Below are positions 32,816 to 40,348 of a DNA stretch of 40,348 nt, in pieces. The stretch is from Lutispora thermophila DSM 19022 (lineage in GTDB: Bacteria; Bacillota; Clostridia; Lutisporales; Lutisporaceae). The notes beneath the pieces are model-generated. The model worked only from the letters and a program-made list of their open reading frames with translations, had not been told where the DNA came from and did not search any database. Within the stretch, counting starts at the first letter, position 1; every line of letters begins with the position of its first letter. The stretch lies in contig NZ_FQZS01000026.1 in assembly GCF_900142105.1 (NCBI RefSeq), positions 1 through 40,348 on the forward strand, written 5' to 3'. Made by a program: the position numbers and the translations under genes.

Positions 32816-33718
32816 TTAATTATTTGCCATCAAAACTCCTATTGCTATGGAGTTAAGTTTTGCTATATCACTGTCTGCTCTTGATGTGAGCACTATCGGA
32901 ACTTTAGCTCCTACTACGATTCCTGCATTATTTGCTCTTGCAAAGAACACCATGGATTTATAAAGCATATTTCCAGCTTCAATCTGAGGTACCATCAGTA
33001 TATCTGCATGTCCTGCTACAGGGTGGTCAATTCCTTTATGCTTTGCAGCCTCTACAGATACTGCATTATCCAATGCAAAAGGACCTCCTATTACGCATCC
33101 CTTTATTTCTCCTTTTTTATTCATTTCCACCAAAGCTTCTGCATCCAAAGTAGCCTGCATCTTGGGGTTGACCTTCTCAACGGCAGCCAACACAGCTACC
33201 TTTGGTTCCACGTTGCCCATGGCATGAGCCACTTTAACTGCATTTTCGATTATCTGCTTTTTCTGTTCAAGATTTGGTGCGATATTCATGGCTGCATCCG
33301 TAACTATGAAAAGTCTGTCATAACCATTCACTTCAAATATAGCTACATGAGAGAGTACATTACCTGTTCTCAAGCCAGCCTCTTCCGCCAATACAGCCTT
33401 TAATATTATGGCTGTATCTACGAGACCTTTCATAACTATATCTGCTTTTTTCTCGGATATGAGTCCCACGGCTTTTCTGCAAGCTTCAGCTTTGTCTCTT
33501 TCATCAATTACTGTAAATTTGGAAAGATCCACTCCACAACTTGCTGCAGCCTTTTCAATCTCTTCCTTGTCTCCAACCAGTATAGCATCAGCCAATCCCA
33601 AATTCTTAGCATTATTTACCGCATTCAATACATCTGCATCCTGAGCTACTGCAACAGCAATAGTCTTTGGTCCCTTCTCCTTTGCATATTTGACAATTTC
33701 ATCAAAGGCTTTAATCAT
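32816..33718 (-). CDS. ptb: Phosphate butyryl-/branched-chain acyltransferase
   Basis: This 300-residue enzyme converts an acyl-CoA and phosphate to acyl-phosphate. It shows the Ptb/Pta-like layout: AVAVAQDADVLNAVNNAK near the start, IVMKGLVDTAIILKAVL (about 95-110), and VPQIEAGNMLYKSMVFF with GAKVPIVLTSRAD near 275-290. The gap to the stop of the first buk is 3 bp. It lies between two butyrate kinases, which is less usual than a single ptb-buk pair. In this operon the acyl-CoA is probably isobutyryl-, isovaleryl- or 2-methylbutyryl-CoA. Confidence 0.94.
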   Translation of the reverse strand: MIKAFDEIVKYAKEKGPKTIAVAVAQDADVLNAVNNAKNLGLADAILVGDKEEIEKAAASCGVDLSKFTVIDERDKAEACRKAVGLISEKKADIVMKGLVDTAIILKAVLAEEAGLRTGNVLSHVAIFEVNGYDRLFIVTDAAMNIAPNLEQKKQIIENAVKVAHAMGNVEPKVAVLAAVEKVNPKMQATLDAEALVEMNKKGEIKGCVIGGPFALDNAVSVEAAKHKGIDHPVAGHADILMVPQIEAGNMLYKSMVFFARANNAGIVVGAKVPIVLTSRADSDIAKLNSIAIGVLMANN

Positions 33719-33721
33719 AAT

Positions 33722-34804
33722 CTATTTCACCTCTTCTTCATATATTTTTGCCTGTTCCTCTCCTGAAAGAACTCTGGCTGCACCTTCAGCCAAGGCTAAC
33801 ATCTCGTCCTCTCCAGGATATATCTTAATGGGTGCTATAAACCCGACTCTTTTTTCTATTCTTTCACACAACAGCTTTGAGTAAGCTAAACCTCCTGTCA
33901 ATACTACTGCCTCTACATCGCCGTGCAATACCGCAGCCATGGCTCCTATTTCTTTTGATATCTGGTAAGCCATAGCATCGAATATGAGGAAGGCTTTGCT
34001 ATCTCCTTCGTCTATCATTTTTTGGACTTCTCTGGCGTCATTTGTGCCAAGATATGCTATTAATCCGCCTTTACCGGATATCTTTTTTTTCAATTCAGCA
34101 TAAGTATATTTTCCTGAGTAGCACATTTTTATAATATCTCCCACAGGTAAAGTACCTGTCCTATCCGGTGAGAACGGTCCTCCATCGTTTGCATTGTTAA
34201 CATCTATTATCCTGCCTTTTCTCAAAGGGGCAATTGATATGCCTCCTCCCAAATGAGCCATAACAAGATTCATATCTTCAAGGTTCTTGCCCATATCTTT
34301 TGCTGCCTTTCTGGCCACTGCTTTGATGTTCAGGGCATGGACCAATGACTTTCTTGGCAATTCAGGCATACCTGATATTCTAGCCACATCTTCGAACTCG
34401 TCTACAGCAACAGGATCCACAATAAAAGAGGGTATTCCTTGAGTATCAGCTATACTTTTAGCTATTATACCCCCCAGATTGGAAGCATGCTCTCCTTGAA
34501 CTCCTATTTTCAAATCTTCTATCATGGCTTCGGTAACCTTATATGTACCGCTTGGCATTGATCTTAGTAGTCCCCCTCTTCCAACAACAGCAGCAAGGTT
34601 TTGTAGTTCTATTCCTTCTTCTTCTAGCCATTTAAGTATTATCGTTTTTCTGTAATCATACTGATCTGTCACTTTTTCGAAATGCTCCAATTCTTCCTTC
34701 GGATGTGAAAGATTTTTGCTTCTGACTGACATGCCATCTTTGAAAAGTGCAACTTTAGTGGATGTAGAACCGGGATTGATTGCAAGTATGTATTCTCTGC
34801 TCAA
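33722..34804 (-). CDS. buk: Butyrate/branched-chain fatty acid kinase (first copy)
   Basis: A 360-residue paralogue of the gene at 31704-32780 with [37 protein letters not shown] and VVLTGGLAYSKLL. The start is TTG 34804: AGGGGGG lies 6-8 nt upstream and the resulting length matches its paralogue, while a frame to 34855 adds 17 atypical residues. It is the first gene after the sigma-54 promoter at 34851-34866, with a leader of about 35 nt. It makes ATP from acyl-phosphate. Insertion-type differences and its different neighbours suggest both kinases are kept. Confidence 0.93.
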   Translation of the reverse strand: MSREYILAINPGSTSTKVALFKDGMSVRSKNLSHPKEELEHFEKVTDQYDYRKTIILKWLEEEGIELQNLAAVVGRGGLLRSMPSGTYKVTEAMIEDLKIGVQGEHASNLGGIIAKSIADTQGIPSFIVDPVAVDEFEDVARISGMPELPRKSLVHALNIKAVARKAAKDMGKNLEDMNLVMAHLGGGISIAPLRKGRIIDVNNANDGGPFSPDRTGTLPVGDIIKMCYSGKYTYAELKKKISGKGGLIAYLGTNDAREVQKMIDEGDSKAFLIFDAMAYQISKEIGAMAAVLHGDVEAVVLTGGLAYSKLLCERIEKRVGFIAPIKIYPGEDEMLALAEGAARVLSGEEQAKIYEEEVK

Positions 34805-34850
34805 GCTTGAACCCCCCTGTAAAACTTTATTATATTCTTTTTTATATACT

Positions 34851-34866
34851 TGCAATATTCATGCCA
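34851..34866 (-). promoter_or_regulatory. Sigma-54 (-24/-12) promoter of the buk-ptb-buk-vor operon
   Basis: On the minus strand TGGCAT-GAATA-TTGCA has the exact -24/-12 spacing (16 bp) and matches the TGGCAC-N5-TTGCA consensus in all but one base. It lies about 47 bp before the TTG start of the first buk and just downstream of a sigma-54 activator gene, so RpoN control is likely. Confidence 0.88.
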
Positions 34867-34874
34867 ACTTCATG

Positions 34875-34903
34875 GAAAAAGAAAAACCCTTTAATGAAGG
34901 GTT
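34875..34903 (-). terminator. Rho-independent terminator of the cdaA-cdaR-activator operon
   Basis: AACCCTT (34885-34891) and AAGGGTT (34897-34903) pair around 5 nt and are followed on the minus strand by TTTCTTTTT. It falls between the upstream activator-like sites and the sigma-54 promoter. Confidence 0.82.
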
Positions 34904-34934
34904 AGTTTATTAACAATCTCCATGTATGCATTTT

Positions 34935-34982
34935 TTTGCATGCAAACTATTGCAATACAAAATATCGTGCAATATTTTGCAT
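34935..34982. promoter_or_regulatory. Palindromes likely to be upstream activator sites for the sigma-54 promoter
   Basis: TTTGCATGCAAA (34935-34946) is a perfect 12-bp palindrome. A second site, 34955-34982, has 11-bp arms ATACAAAATAT/ATATTTTGCAT (one mismatch) around 6 nt. Both share the ATGCAAA half-site. They lie roughly 100 and 130 bp upstream of the predicted sigma-54 start, the usual distance for enhancer sites. The activator encoded next door is the obvious binder. Confidence 0.6.
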
Positions 34983-34983
34983 A

Positions 34984-36381
34984 TTACTTAATGTCGTACT
35001 TTTCCAGCTTATAATAAAGATTTCTCAGTGAAATATTAAGCAGCTTTGCTGCTTGAGTTTTGTTATTTTGACAAAGTTTTAAAACATGGATTATATATTG
35101 CCTCTCAACCCTTTCAGTCAGTTGATCCAGTGTCATGATTTTTTCTTGGGAAAAATCAGCTTCTGCTGTTATGTCTGTTTTTTGCTCTTCCAGTTCGAAT
35201 ATAGGCAAATGCCTTTTCTGTATAATCTTTTCTGTCATCTTCATGTTTATTATGGCTCTGCCTATTATGTTTTCCAGTTCTCTCACATTGCCGGGCCAGT
35301 CATACTCCATCAACTTATCCAGTGCTTCATCATCTATATCTTCGATGTTTCTTCCATATTCCTGATTATATTTTTTTATAAAAAACCTTGCAAGATATGG
35401 TATATCCCCTTTCCTTTTCTTTAGAGGCGGTATCTTTATGGGATACATGTTCAGCCTATAGTATAGATCCTTTCTAAATTTTCCTTGCATTATTGCATTT
35501 TCTATATCTACATTCGAAGCAGCGATGACCCTCACATCAATATTGATCGGCTTTATGCTTCCCACTTTCATGATTTCCTTCTCCTGTAGAACTCTAAGGA
35601 GCTTAGCTTGGGTCTCAACATTTATCTCAGTTATTTCGTCAAGAAAGATTGTACCTCCATTAGCCTCTTCAAAAAGTCCTTTCTTTCCTCCTTTTTTTGC
35701 TCCCGTAAAAGCTCCTTCCTCATATCCAAAGAGTTCAGATTCCAATAGGGATTGAGGTATTGCAGCGCAATTTACCCTTACGAACTGCCGGTATTTCCTC
35801 TCACTGGCATTGTGTATAGCATGGGCAAATATTTCTTTCCCTGTTCCGCTCTCTCCTGTGAGGAGCACTGTTACAGGAGTATCTGCTGCTTTTTTTGCCT
35901 TTTCTATGGCATTCAGCAGTTCAGGGTCCTTTCCTTCTATGTCATCAAATGTGTATTTTGCCTCCAGTTTTCTTATTATCTGCTTGGCTTGTCTCAGCTC
36001 TTCAGACAGCTTGTTCATCTCGGTAATATCATGAAGAACTCCTACGCTTCCTATGAGCTCTCCATCAACTATTATGGGAGCTGCATTCACCAATACCTCT
36101 TTTCTGTTGGGCCCAACCTTAAGAAGGGCTCCTTTTACAGGCTTCTTGGTAGCCAGAACTTTCATATGGACGCTTTCACCTTCTGCTATATCCACTGTAG
36201 CAAATTTCCCCAGCACATCCTTTTCAGAAAGACCCGTAATCTTTGTATAAGCAGGATTCACCATGATACCAATGCCGTTTTTATCTACTACAGATATGGC
36301 ATCCTGAGTAGCATTGAAAACCGCTCCCAACATGCTCTGAACTTCCTTGAGGTTCTCCACTGTTATTGTCGTATCACGCAT
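34984..36381 (-). CDS. Sigma-54-dependent transcriptional activator (PAS-AAA-Fis)
   Basis: The protein has a PAS sensor domain (about residues 15-125: FNATQDAISVVDKNGIG, VGVLHDITEMN), a sigma-54 AAA+ domain with GESGTGKE (Walker A), ESELFGYEEGAFTGAKKGG (intact GAFTGA loop), GTIFLDEI (Walker B), and a Fis-type helix-turn-helix at the C-terminus (NNKTQAAKLLNISLRNLYYKLEKY). I use ATG 36381, with GGGTGATG upstream, because the TTG at 36402 has none. It probably activates the buk-ptb-buk-vor operon immediately downstream, like BkdR in Bacillus. The ligand of the PAS domain is unknown. Confidence 0.92.
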   Translation of the reverse strand: MRDTTITVENLKEVQSMLGAVFNATQDAISVVDKNGIGIMVNPAYTKITGLSEKDVLGKFATVDIAEGESVHMKVLATKKPVKGALLKVGPNRKEVLVNAAPIIVDGELIGSVGVLHDITEMNKLSEELRQAKQIIRKLEAKYTFDDIEGKDPELLNAIEKAKKAADTPVTVLLTGESGTGKEIFAHAIHNASERKYRQFVRVNCAAIPQSLLESELFGYEEGAFTGAKKGGKKGLFEEANGGTIFLDEITEINVETQAKLLRVLQEKEIMKVGSIKPINIDVRVIAASNVDIENAIMQGKFRKDLYYRLNMYPIKIPPLKKRKGDIPYLARFFIKKYNQEYGRNIEDIDDEALDKLMEYDWPGNVRELENIIGRAIINMKMTEKIIQKRHLPIFELEEQKTDITAEADFSQEKIMTLDQLTERVERQYIIHVLKLCQNNKTQAAKLLNISLRNLYYKLEKYDIK

Positions 36382-36398
36382 TTCATCACCCGCTTTCT

Positions 36399-38000
36399 TC
36401 AATTCAAGGGTTTATAGCGCTTAATTATTTCTTCAGCAACCTTTATTCCGTCCACCGCAGAACTTACTATTCCCCCTGCATAACCAGCACCTTCACCGGC
36501 AGGATAAAAGTTTTTCAAATTAAGGCTTTCCATATTCATCCCCCTAAGAAGCCTTATGGGAGAAGATGTCCTGGTTTCTATTGCAGTAAGTATTCCATCA
36601 GATTGGGCAAAGCCTTTTATTTTTTTGTCAAATCCTATTATCGCATCCTTCAATGCATCTGTTACATATTCCGGCAGGCATTTATTAAGTTGGGCCAGTT
36701 CTACACCCGGCTTATAGGTAGGTTTCACAATTCCAAAAGCTTTAGAAGGCCTATCCTCCAAAAAGTCACCGATGAGTTGTACAGGAGCCACATAACCTCC
36801 TCCCCCCAGCATGTAAGCCTTTTCCTCCCAATGCCTTTGAAAGGCAATGCCGGATAAGGGATGGTTGTTCCCAAAATCTCCAGGATGGATGGTTACTACT
36901 AAAGCACTGTTGGCATTCTGACCGGCTCTATCATGGTAACTCATACCATTAGTAACCAACCTCTCATCTTCTGAAGCTGCAGGAACCACATAACCTCCGG
37001 GGCACATGCAAAAGGAGTATACAGATCTGCCGGTTGCCTGACTTCTATGGGTGAGCATATAATCTGCTGCGCCCAGCTTTGGATGACCTGCATATTCTCC
37101 ATATTGAGCCTTGTCTATCATTTCTTGCAAATGCTCTACTCTCACACCTATGGCAAGAGGCTTTGATTCCATAGAGAGCCCTTTGTTGAACAGCATTTCA
37201 TATGTATCCCTTGCGCTATGCCCTATGGCTCCTATTACAGCGTTGCTGCTTATTTCTCCCACATCTTTGACATGAACACCTACAGTCTTACCATCCTTTA
37301 CAATTATGTCATCAACAAAGTGGTTGAATCTAAACTCACCACCCAGGCTTTCTATGTGTCTTCGCATATTTTTTACCACATCTTTAAGAACATCTGTACC
37401 TATGTGTGGTTTATATTCATATAATATCTCCTTTGGCGCTCCAAATCGCACGAAGCTATCCAACACCAGCCTTATCCTTGGATCCTTTATTCTTGTGGTA
37501 AGCTTTCCGTCAGAAAAAGTTCCTGCTCCCCCTTCTCCAAACTGTATATTGGATTTAGGAGAAAAAAGCCCCTTGTCCATCAGGGCTTCAACATCTTTGG
37601 TACGTCTGTCCACATCCAAACCTCTTTCCAGAATAATAGGCCTATATCCTCTTTGCGAAAGCATAAGAGCGGCAAACAGACCAGCAGGACCGGAACCTAT
37701 TATTACCGGCCTTCCATCAAGCTTTTCCGTTCCATGGGTTTCAACAACATACTCAAATTCCTTGTATTCCATCACATCCTTATTATTGATATATTTTTTA
37801 TAATTCCTTATACCATATAGCTCAATGGACACGTTGTAAACAAAATATATATCCTTCTTCCTTGCATCTATTGATTTTCTTAATATTCTAAAGTCCCTGA
37901 TGTTCTCCTTATCCAACTTAAGCTTTTTGCTTATAAGTTTTATAAGTTCCGTCTCAGGTTCATCAATGTGAAGCTTCAGATCCTTCATTTCTAGAAGCAT
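36399..38000 (-). CDS. FAD-dependent NAD(P) dehydrogenase-like protein (COG2509-like)
   Basis: A 533-residue flavoprotein with an N-terminal extension of about 85 residues, a dinucleotide fold VIIGSGPAGLFAALMLSQRG near 97-116, then GEGGAGTFSDGKLTTR (about 155-170), and a C-terminal FAD-contact region FYPAGEGAGYAGGIVSSAVDG. The family is widespread in Firmicutes and often uncharacterized. The start is uncertain: ATG 38000 or 37988, both overlapping the end of cdaR (26-38 bp) and neither with a strong ribosome binding site, so translation is probably coupled. The string cdaA-cdaR-FAD protein occurs here; a functional link is not established. Confidence 0.88.
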   Translation of the reverse strand: MLLEMKDLKLHIDEPETELIKLISKKLKLDKENIRDFRILRKSIDARKKDIYFVYNVSIELYGIRNYKKYINNKDVMEYKEFEYVVETHGTEKLDGRPVIIGSGPAGLFAALMLSQRGYRPIILERGLDVDRRTKDVEALMDKGLFSPKSNIQFGEGGAGTFSDGKLTTRIKDPRIRLVLDSFVRFGAPKEILYEYKPHIGTDVLKDVVKNMRRHIESLGGEFRFNHFVDDIIVKDGKTVGVHVKDVGEISSNAVIGAIGHSARDTYEMLFNKGLSMESKPLAIGVRVEHLQEMIDKAQYGEYAGHPKLGAADYMLTHRSQATGRSVYSFCMCPGGYVVPAASEDERLVTNGMSYHDRAGQNANSALVVTIHPGDFGNNHPLSGIAFQRHWEEKAYMLGGGGYVAPVQLIGDFLEDRPSKAFGIVKPTYKPGVELAQLNKCLPEYVTDALKDAIIGFDKKIKGFAQSDGILTAIETRTSSPIRLLRGMNMESLNLKNFYPAGEGAGYAGGIVSSAVDGIKVAEEIIKRYKPLN

Positions 38001-39216
38001 CAGAGTTATCTACTCCTTTACTCTTTAGTGTGACATTAATGGAGCTAGGCTCCATATGCAGTATTTGAATTTCATCAGGCTTATTATACATTATACTTAC
38101 TTCATGTAATCCTTCTGAAAAGCCCTCTACATCAACATAGAAAGAATTATTCGCATTCCATGCATTTACTACGCTTTCAGGTCCTTTTACAGTTAACTTC
38201 ATTGCAATTTGCTGATGCTCCCCAATTAAATTTTCAGGCAGATTTCTTATTGCAATATTATTTATCTCTATAGTCTTTTCTATGATTTTCTCTATGTTTA
38301 TGTTCAGCCTTATCTTTTCATTCCTGTTTGCCAGCTCAATACCTTCAGGCAATATTAGAGAAACCTGCTGATCCACAAAGGCTTTAGCATCTTTAAATTC
38401 TACTCTCTCGGTTTTTACAGAATCCAAACCATCTAATAATTCCTTTTTTCCCACAATATGAATTTCTCGTGGATTGGTGTATATATTGGTTATAATGTAT
38501 CCCGCTGCCGGGGTCACGGTTACATCCGGTTCTATGTTAACAATCTTTGTATATTCAATGGGAATCTCTATATCTACCGTCTTTGGAGATACCTCCACGT
38601 TATTAACATCTTCGCCTTTTTCATTTAGGATTCTTACAGGGATATTTTTCTTGATTGTTGATGATGAACTGCTGATATCCAAATCTACTGCAACAGTTTT
38701 TACCTTATTCACCAAACTTTCAGCGCCTTTAATAGTCACTTCTCCCGGATCAATAGTTGGAGTCATGGCCGCCATCCCGTGAGCGGGATTGCCGGTAATG
38801 TTTATTACAACAGGCATTGTAACAGATACAACATTATCTATCCTCACCTTTATTGAGTTTGTAGACATGGAAGTTATATCTACACCTGCAGGCACTCCAC
38901 TTATTTGAATAGGTACCTGATATTCGCCCTTTTCTTTATAATCTCGCAGGTCTGCTGTAGCATTGATAGAGGTGTTGTTAATTCTATCCAATGTATTTTT
39001 ATTCCCTTTAAGTTTCATAGAAACACTATAGGCAGTTTTATCCAGCAAGGTAACATTATTTGCTCCCAGAGTTTCAACTCCTATAAGCCTTACAGGAAGG
39101 GTGATATCTTTGTATACCACAGGATTCTGATCTGTTATGACATAAAGCCAAAGCATTGTAGCCAATAACACAGACAATATCTTATAGGTAATATTCTTAT
39201 TTAAGATGTTATTCAT
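37963..39216 (-). CDS. cdaR: CdaA regulatory protein (YbbR-domain)
   Basis: A 417-residue protein with one N-terminal membrane helix (ITYKILSVLLATMLWLYVI) and extracytoplasmic YbbR repeats, visible as recurring PVxI.G.P...... and VxIKGAxSLVNKVKTV motifs, about four copies. CdaR binds and modulates the membrane cyclase CdaA. The gene overlaps cdaA by 8 bp and the FAD-dependent gene by 38 bp. The tail is Ser/Asn-rich (NSDASRNEGSEASH). Confidence 0.93.
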   Translation of the reverse strand: MNNILNKNITYKILSVLLATMLWLYVITDQNPVVYKDITLPVRLIGVETLGANNVTLLDKTAYSVSMKLKGNKNTLDRINNTSINATADLRDYKEKGEYQVPIQISGVPAGVDITSMSTNSIKVRIDNVVSVTMPVVINITGNPAHGMAAMTPTIDPGEVTIKGAESLVNKVKTVAVDLDISSSSSTIKKNIPVRILNEKGEDVNNVEVSPKTVDIEIPIEYTKIVNIEPDVTVTPAAGYIITNIYTNPREIHIVGKKELLDGLDSVKTERVEFKDAKAFVDQQVSLILPEGIELANRNEKIRLNINIEKIIEKTIEINNIAIRNLPENLIGEHQQIAMKLTVKGPESVVNAWNANNSFYVDVEGFSEGLHEVSIMYNKPDEIQILHMEPSSINVTLKSKGVDNSDASRNEGSEASH

Positions 39217-40030
39217 TTTTTACACCCCATTTCGTCCAGACGGGCTGCTTCTTAGATTCAACCTTTATATAGTGATTCTTAAGTATTTCTCTAAGAGACT
39301 TGGTATCTAGATATCTTGACAATTTACCTTCTCTGGCAAATGATATGACTCCCGTCTCTTCAGACACTATTACGACAAGGCTATCAGATATTTCCGTGAG
39401 GCCCAATGCAGCTCTGTGTCTTGTACCTATCTGCTTGCTAAGGTTCTGGCTTTCAGTGAGAGGTAGAAAGCAACCAGCAGCGGCTATTCTATTCTTTCTT
39501 ATAATTACTGCACCATCATGGAGTGGTGTATTTGGTTCGAATATGTTTATAAGAAGGCCGGAAGAAATGATTCCATCAATTCTTACACCGGTCTCAATAT
39601 ATTCATTTAGGCCTGTCTCCTGTTCCAAAGCTATTATGGCACCTGTTCTGTTCTTTGAAAGCTCACTTACTGCTTGTATTATTTCATCCAGCATTGTTTC
39701 AAGTTCTTCTACCTGAAGTTCATTTTTGGTAAAGAATTTTCCTCTTCCTATATGTTCCAGAGCCCTTCTAAGTTCAGGCTGAAATATAATTATTATGGCA
39801 ATAGCTCCAACCGTCATGGCATTTTTAAGCAACCAGTAGATGGTGTGAAGCTGCATAACATCACTTAATTTAGTAACAACAAGCAAAATAATAATTCCTT
39901 TTACCAACTGCTCTGCTCTGGTCTCTTTTATAAGCTGCATAAACTTATATATGATATAAGCTACTATAGCTATATCTAAGTATGTGCTCCATAGCTTCAG
40001 GTAGGGCAGCAACTCTTTTAATTCGTCCAT
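39209..40030 (-). CDS. cdaA: Diadenylate cyclase CdaA
   Basis: The 273-residue enzyme makes c-di-AMP from two ATP. It has three N-terminal membrane segments (about 15-35, 42-58, 65-83) and a DAC domain with the catalytic DGA motif (LHDGAVI, residues 172-174) and RHR (GTRHRAALG, residues 204-206). ATG 40030 is preceded by AGGAGAGGTG, preferred to an in-frame ATG at 40054. glmM, usually third in cdaA-cdaR-glmM operons, is 22 kb away, separated by the buk and surface-protein blocks. Confidence 0.96.
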   Translation of the reverse strand: MDELKELLPYLKLWSTYLDIAIVAYIIYKFMQLIKETRAEQLVKGIIILLVVTKLSDVMQLHTIYWLLKNAMTVGAIAIIIIFQPELRRALEHIGRGKFFTKNELQVEELETMLDEIIQAVSELSKNRTGAIIALEQETGLNEYIETGVRIDGIISSGLLINIFEPNTPLHDGAVIIRKNRIAAAGCFLPLTESQNLSKQIGTRHRAALGLTEISDSLVVIVSEETGVISFAREGKLSRYLDTKSLREILKNHYIKVESKKQPVWTKWGVKNE

Positions 40031-40068
40031 AATATCACCTCTCCTGTTGTGCAATATTTTTCATATTA

Positions 40069-40074
40069 ATTATA
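40069..40074 (-). promoter_or_regulatory. Candidate -10 element of the cdaA operon
   Basis: A TATAAT hexamer (read on the minus strand) lies 39 bp before the cdaA start. No good -35 hexamer was seen, so the element is weak evidence. The rest of 40075-40228 shows no gene. Confidence 0.35.
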
Positions 40075-40228
40075 CACCAATCGTAGTAGAAAGTTACATA
40101 TATTATTTCAAAATGAATAATATTTCCTATATTGCGAAGCCTTCCTGTAGAAACATTTATGATGAAACCTTTTGTGAAATAACTTAACTGAAAGTATAGA
40201 CGTTTCTATATATAAATTAGCTTCAATA

Positions 40229-40348
40229 ATCGAGTAGGAGGTAGGTGATTATTTCACCTACCGACCTCTCACACCACCGTACGTACCGTTCGGTATACGG
40301 CGGTTCAATAGAATTTATTGTACTAGCATATACCTTTTATAGATACTT
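40229..40348 (-). mobile_element. 3' end of a group II intron (domains V and VI), cut by the window edge
   Basis: Read on the minus strand, a domain V hairpin is at about 40314-40272: ACCGCCGTA pairs with TACGGTGGT, an upper stem TACC-GAAC-GGTA is separated by a 2-nt CG bulge, and GTGAGAGG follows. Next comes a domain VI-like stem GGTAGGTGA/TCACCTACC and the 3' end CCTCCTACTCGAT near 40229. This matches bacterial retroelement introns; the maturase would lie outside the window. It inserted upstream of cdaA without reaching the candidate promoter. Confidence 0.82.

Noticed and set aside
35752-36417. A 221-codon plus-strand ORF opposite the sigma-54 activator
   Set aside because: Shadow of the activator gene, which has all expected motifs; the opposite frame looks like no known protein and is rich in Cys, Tyr and Phe as usual for such shadows.

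Overview
The window looks like the chromosome of a low-GC, amino-acid-fermenting member of the class Clostridia. This rests on AT-rich intergenic DNA with sigma-A promoters close to consensus, a glmS ribozyme, a T-box leader on argS, SLH-domain surface protein, ferredoxin-linked 2-oxoacid oxidoreductase, butyrate kinase/phosphotransbutyrylase genes and a cdaA-cdaR pair. The genus cannot be fixed from the sequence alone. Almost every gene lies on the minus strand, so operons read from right to left.

Layout. 1-2.6 kb is an accessory edge: a cut ParM-like actin gene behind an attenuator-like leader, a four-helix-bundle protein and a Uma2-family nuclease-like protein. 6.99-2.68 kb is one tightly packed operon of Mrp/MinD-type P-loop ATPases with ferredoxin domains, two NifX-like proteins, a Fur-type regulator and a DUF134 protein. 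It is driven by a perfect-consensus promoter bracketed by two palindromes. 8.65-7.1 kb is a cupin plus split-permease operon, the last permease half fused to a ferredoxin domain, divergent from a Crp/Fnr regulator. 11.6-9.5 kb is an ArsR-controlled ABC-2 transporter. 11.7-12.4 kb is gene-free and carries nested inverted degenerate 20-bp repeats. 18.1-12.4 kb holds argS (T-box), glmM and glmS (ribozyme).

18.1-28.4 kb is a decaying surface locus: an SLH-anchored giant exported protein of about 2,700 codons broken by an in-frame stop and about three frameshifts, an intact NarL-type response regulator, and its sensor kinase, which is broken by frame changes and a nonsense codon. Genes outside this block appear intact.

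34.9-28.4 kb is a probable sigma-54 operon for oxidizing branched-chain 2-oxoacids to acyl-CoA and then acid plus ATP: buk, ptb, buk, a P-loop protein of unknown role, and four 2-oxoacid:ferredoxin oxidoreductase subunits. A sigma-54 promoter, upstream activator-like palindromes and the gene for a PAS-AAA-Fis activator lie directly upstream. 40.0-35.0 kb is cdaA, cdaR, an FAD-dependent dehydrogenase and that activator in one overlapping gene string. At the right edge the 3' end of a minus-strand group II intron (domains V and VI) lies upstream of cdaA.

The most notable observations are the twin-operator promoters with the same 40-bp spacing at 6.9 and 11.7 kb, the co-decay of the sensor kinase and giant surface protein, the nested repeats at 11.8-12.4 kb, and the sigma-54 control region of the buk-ptb-buk-vor operon.
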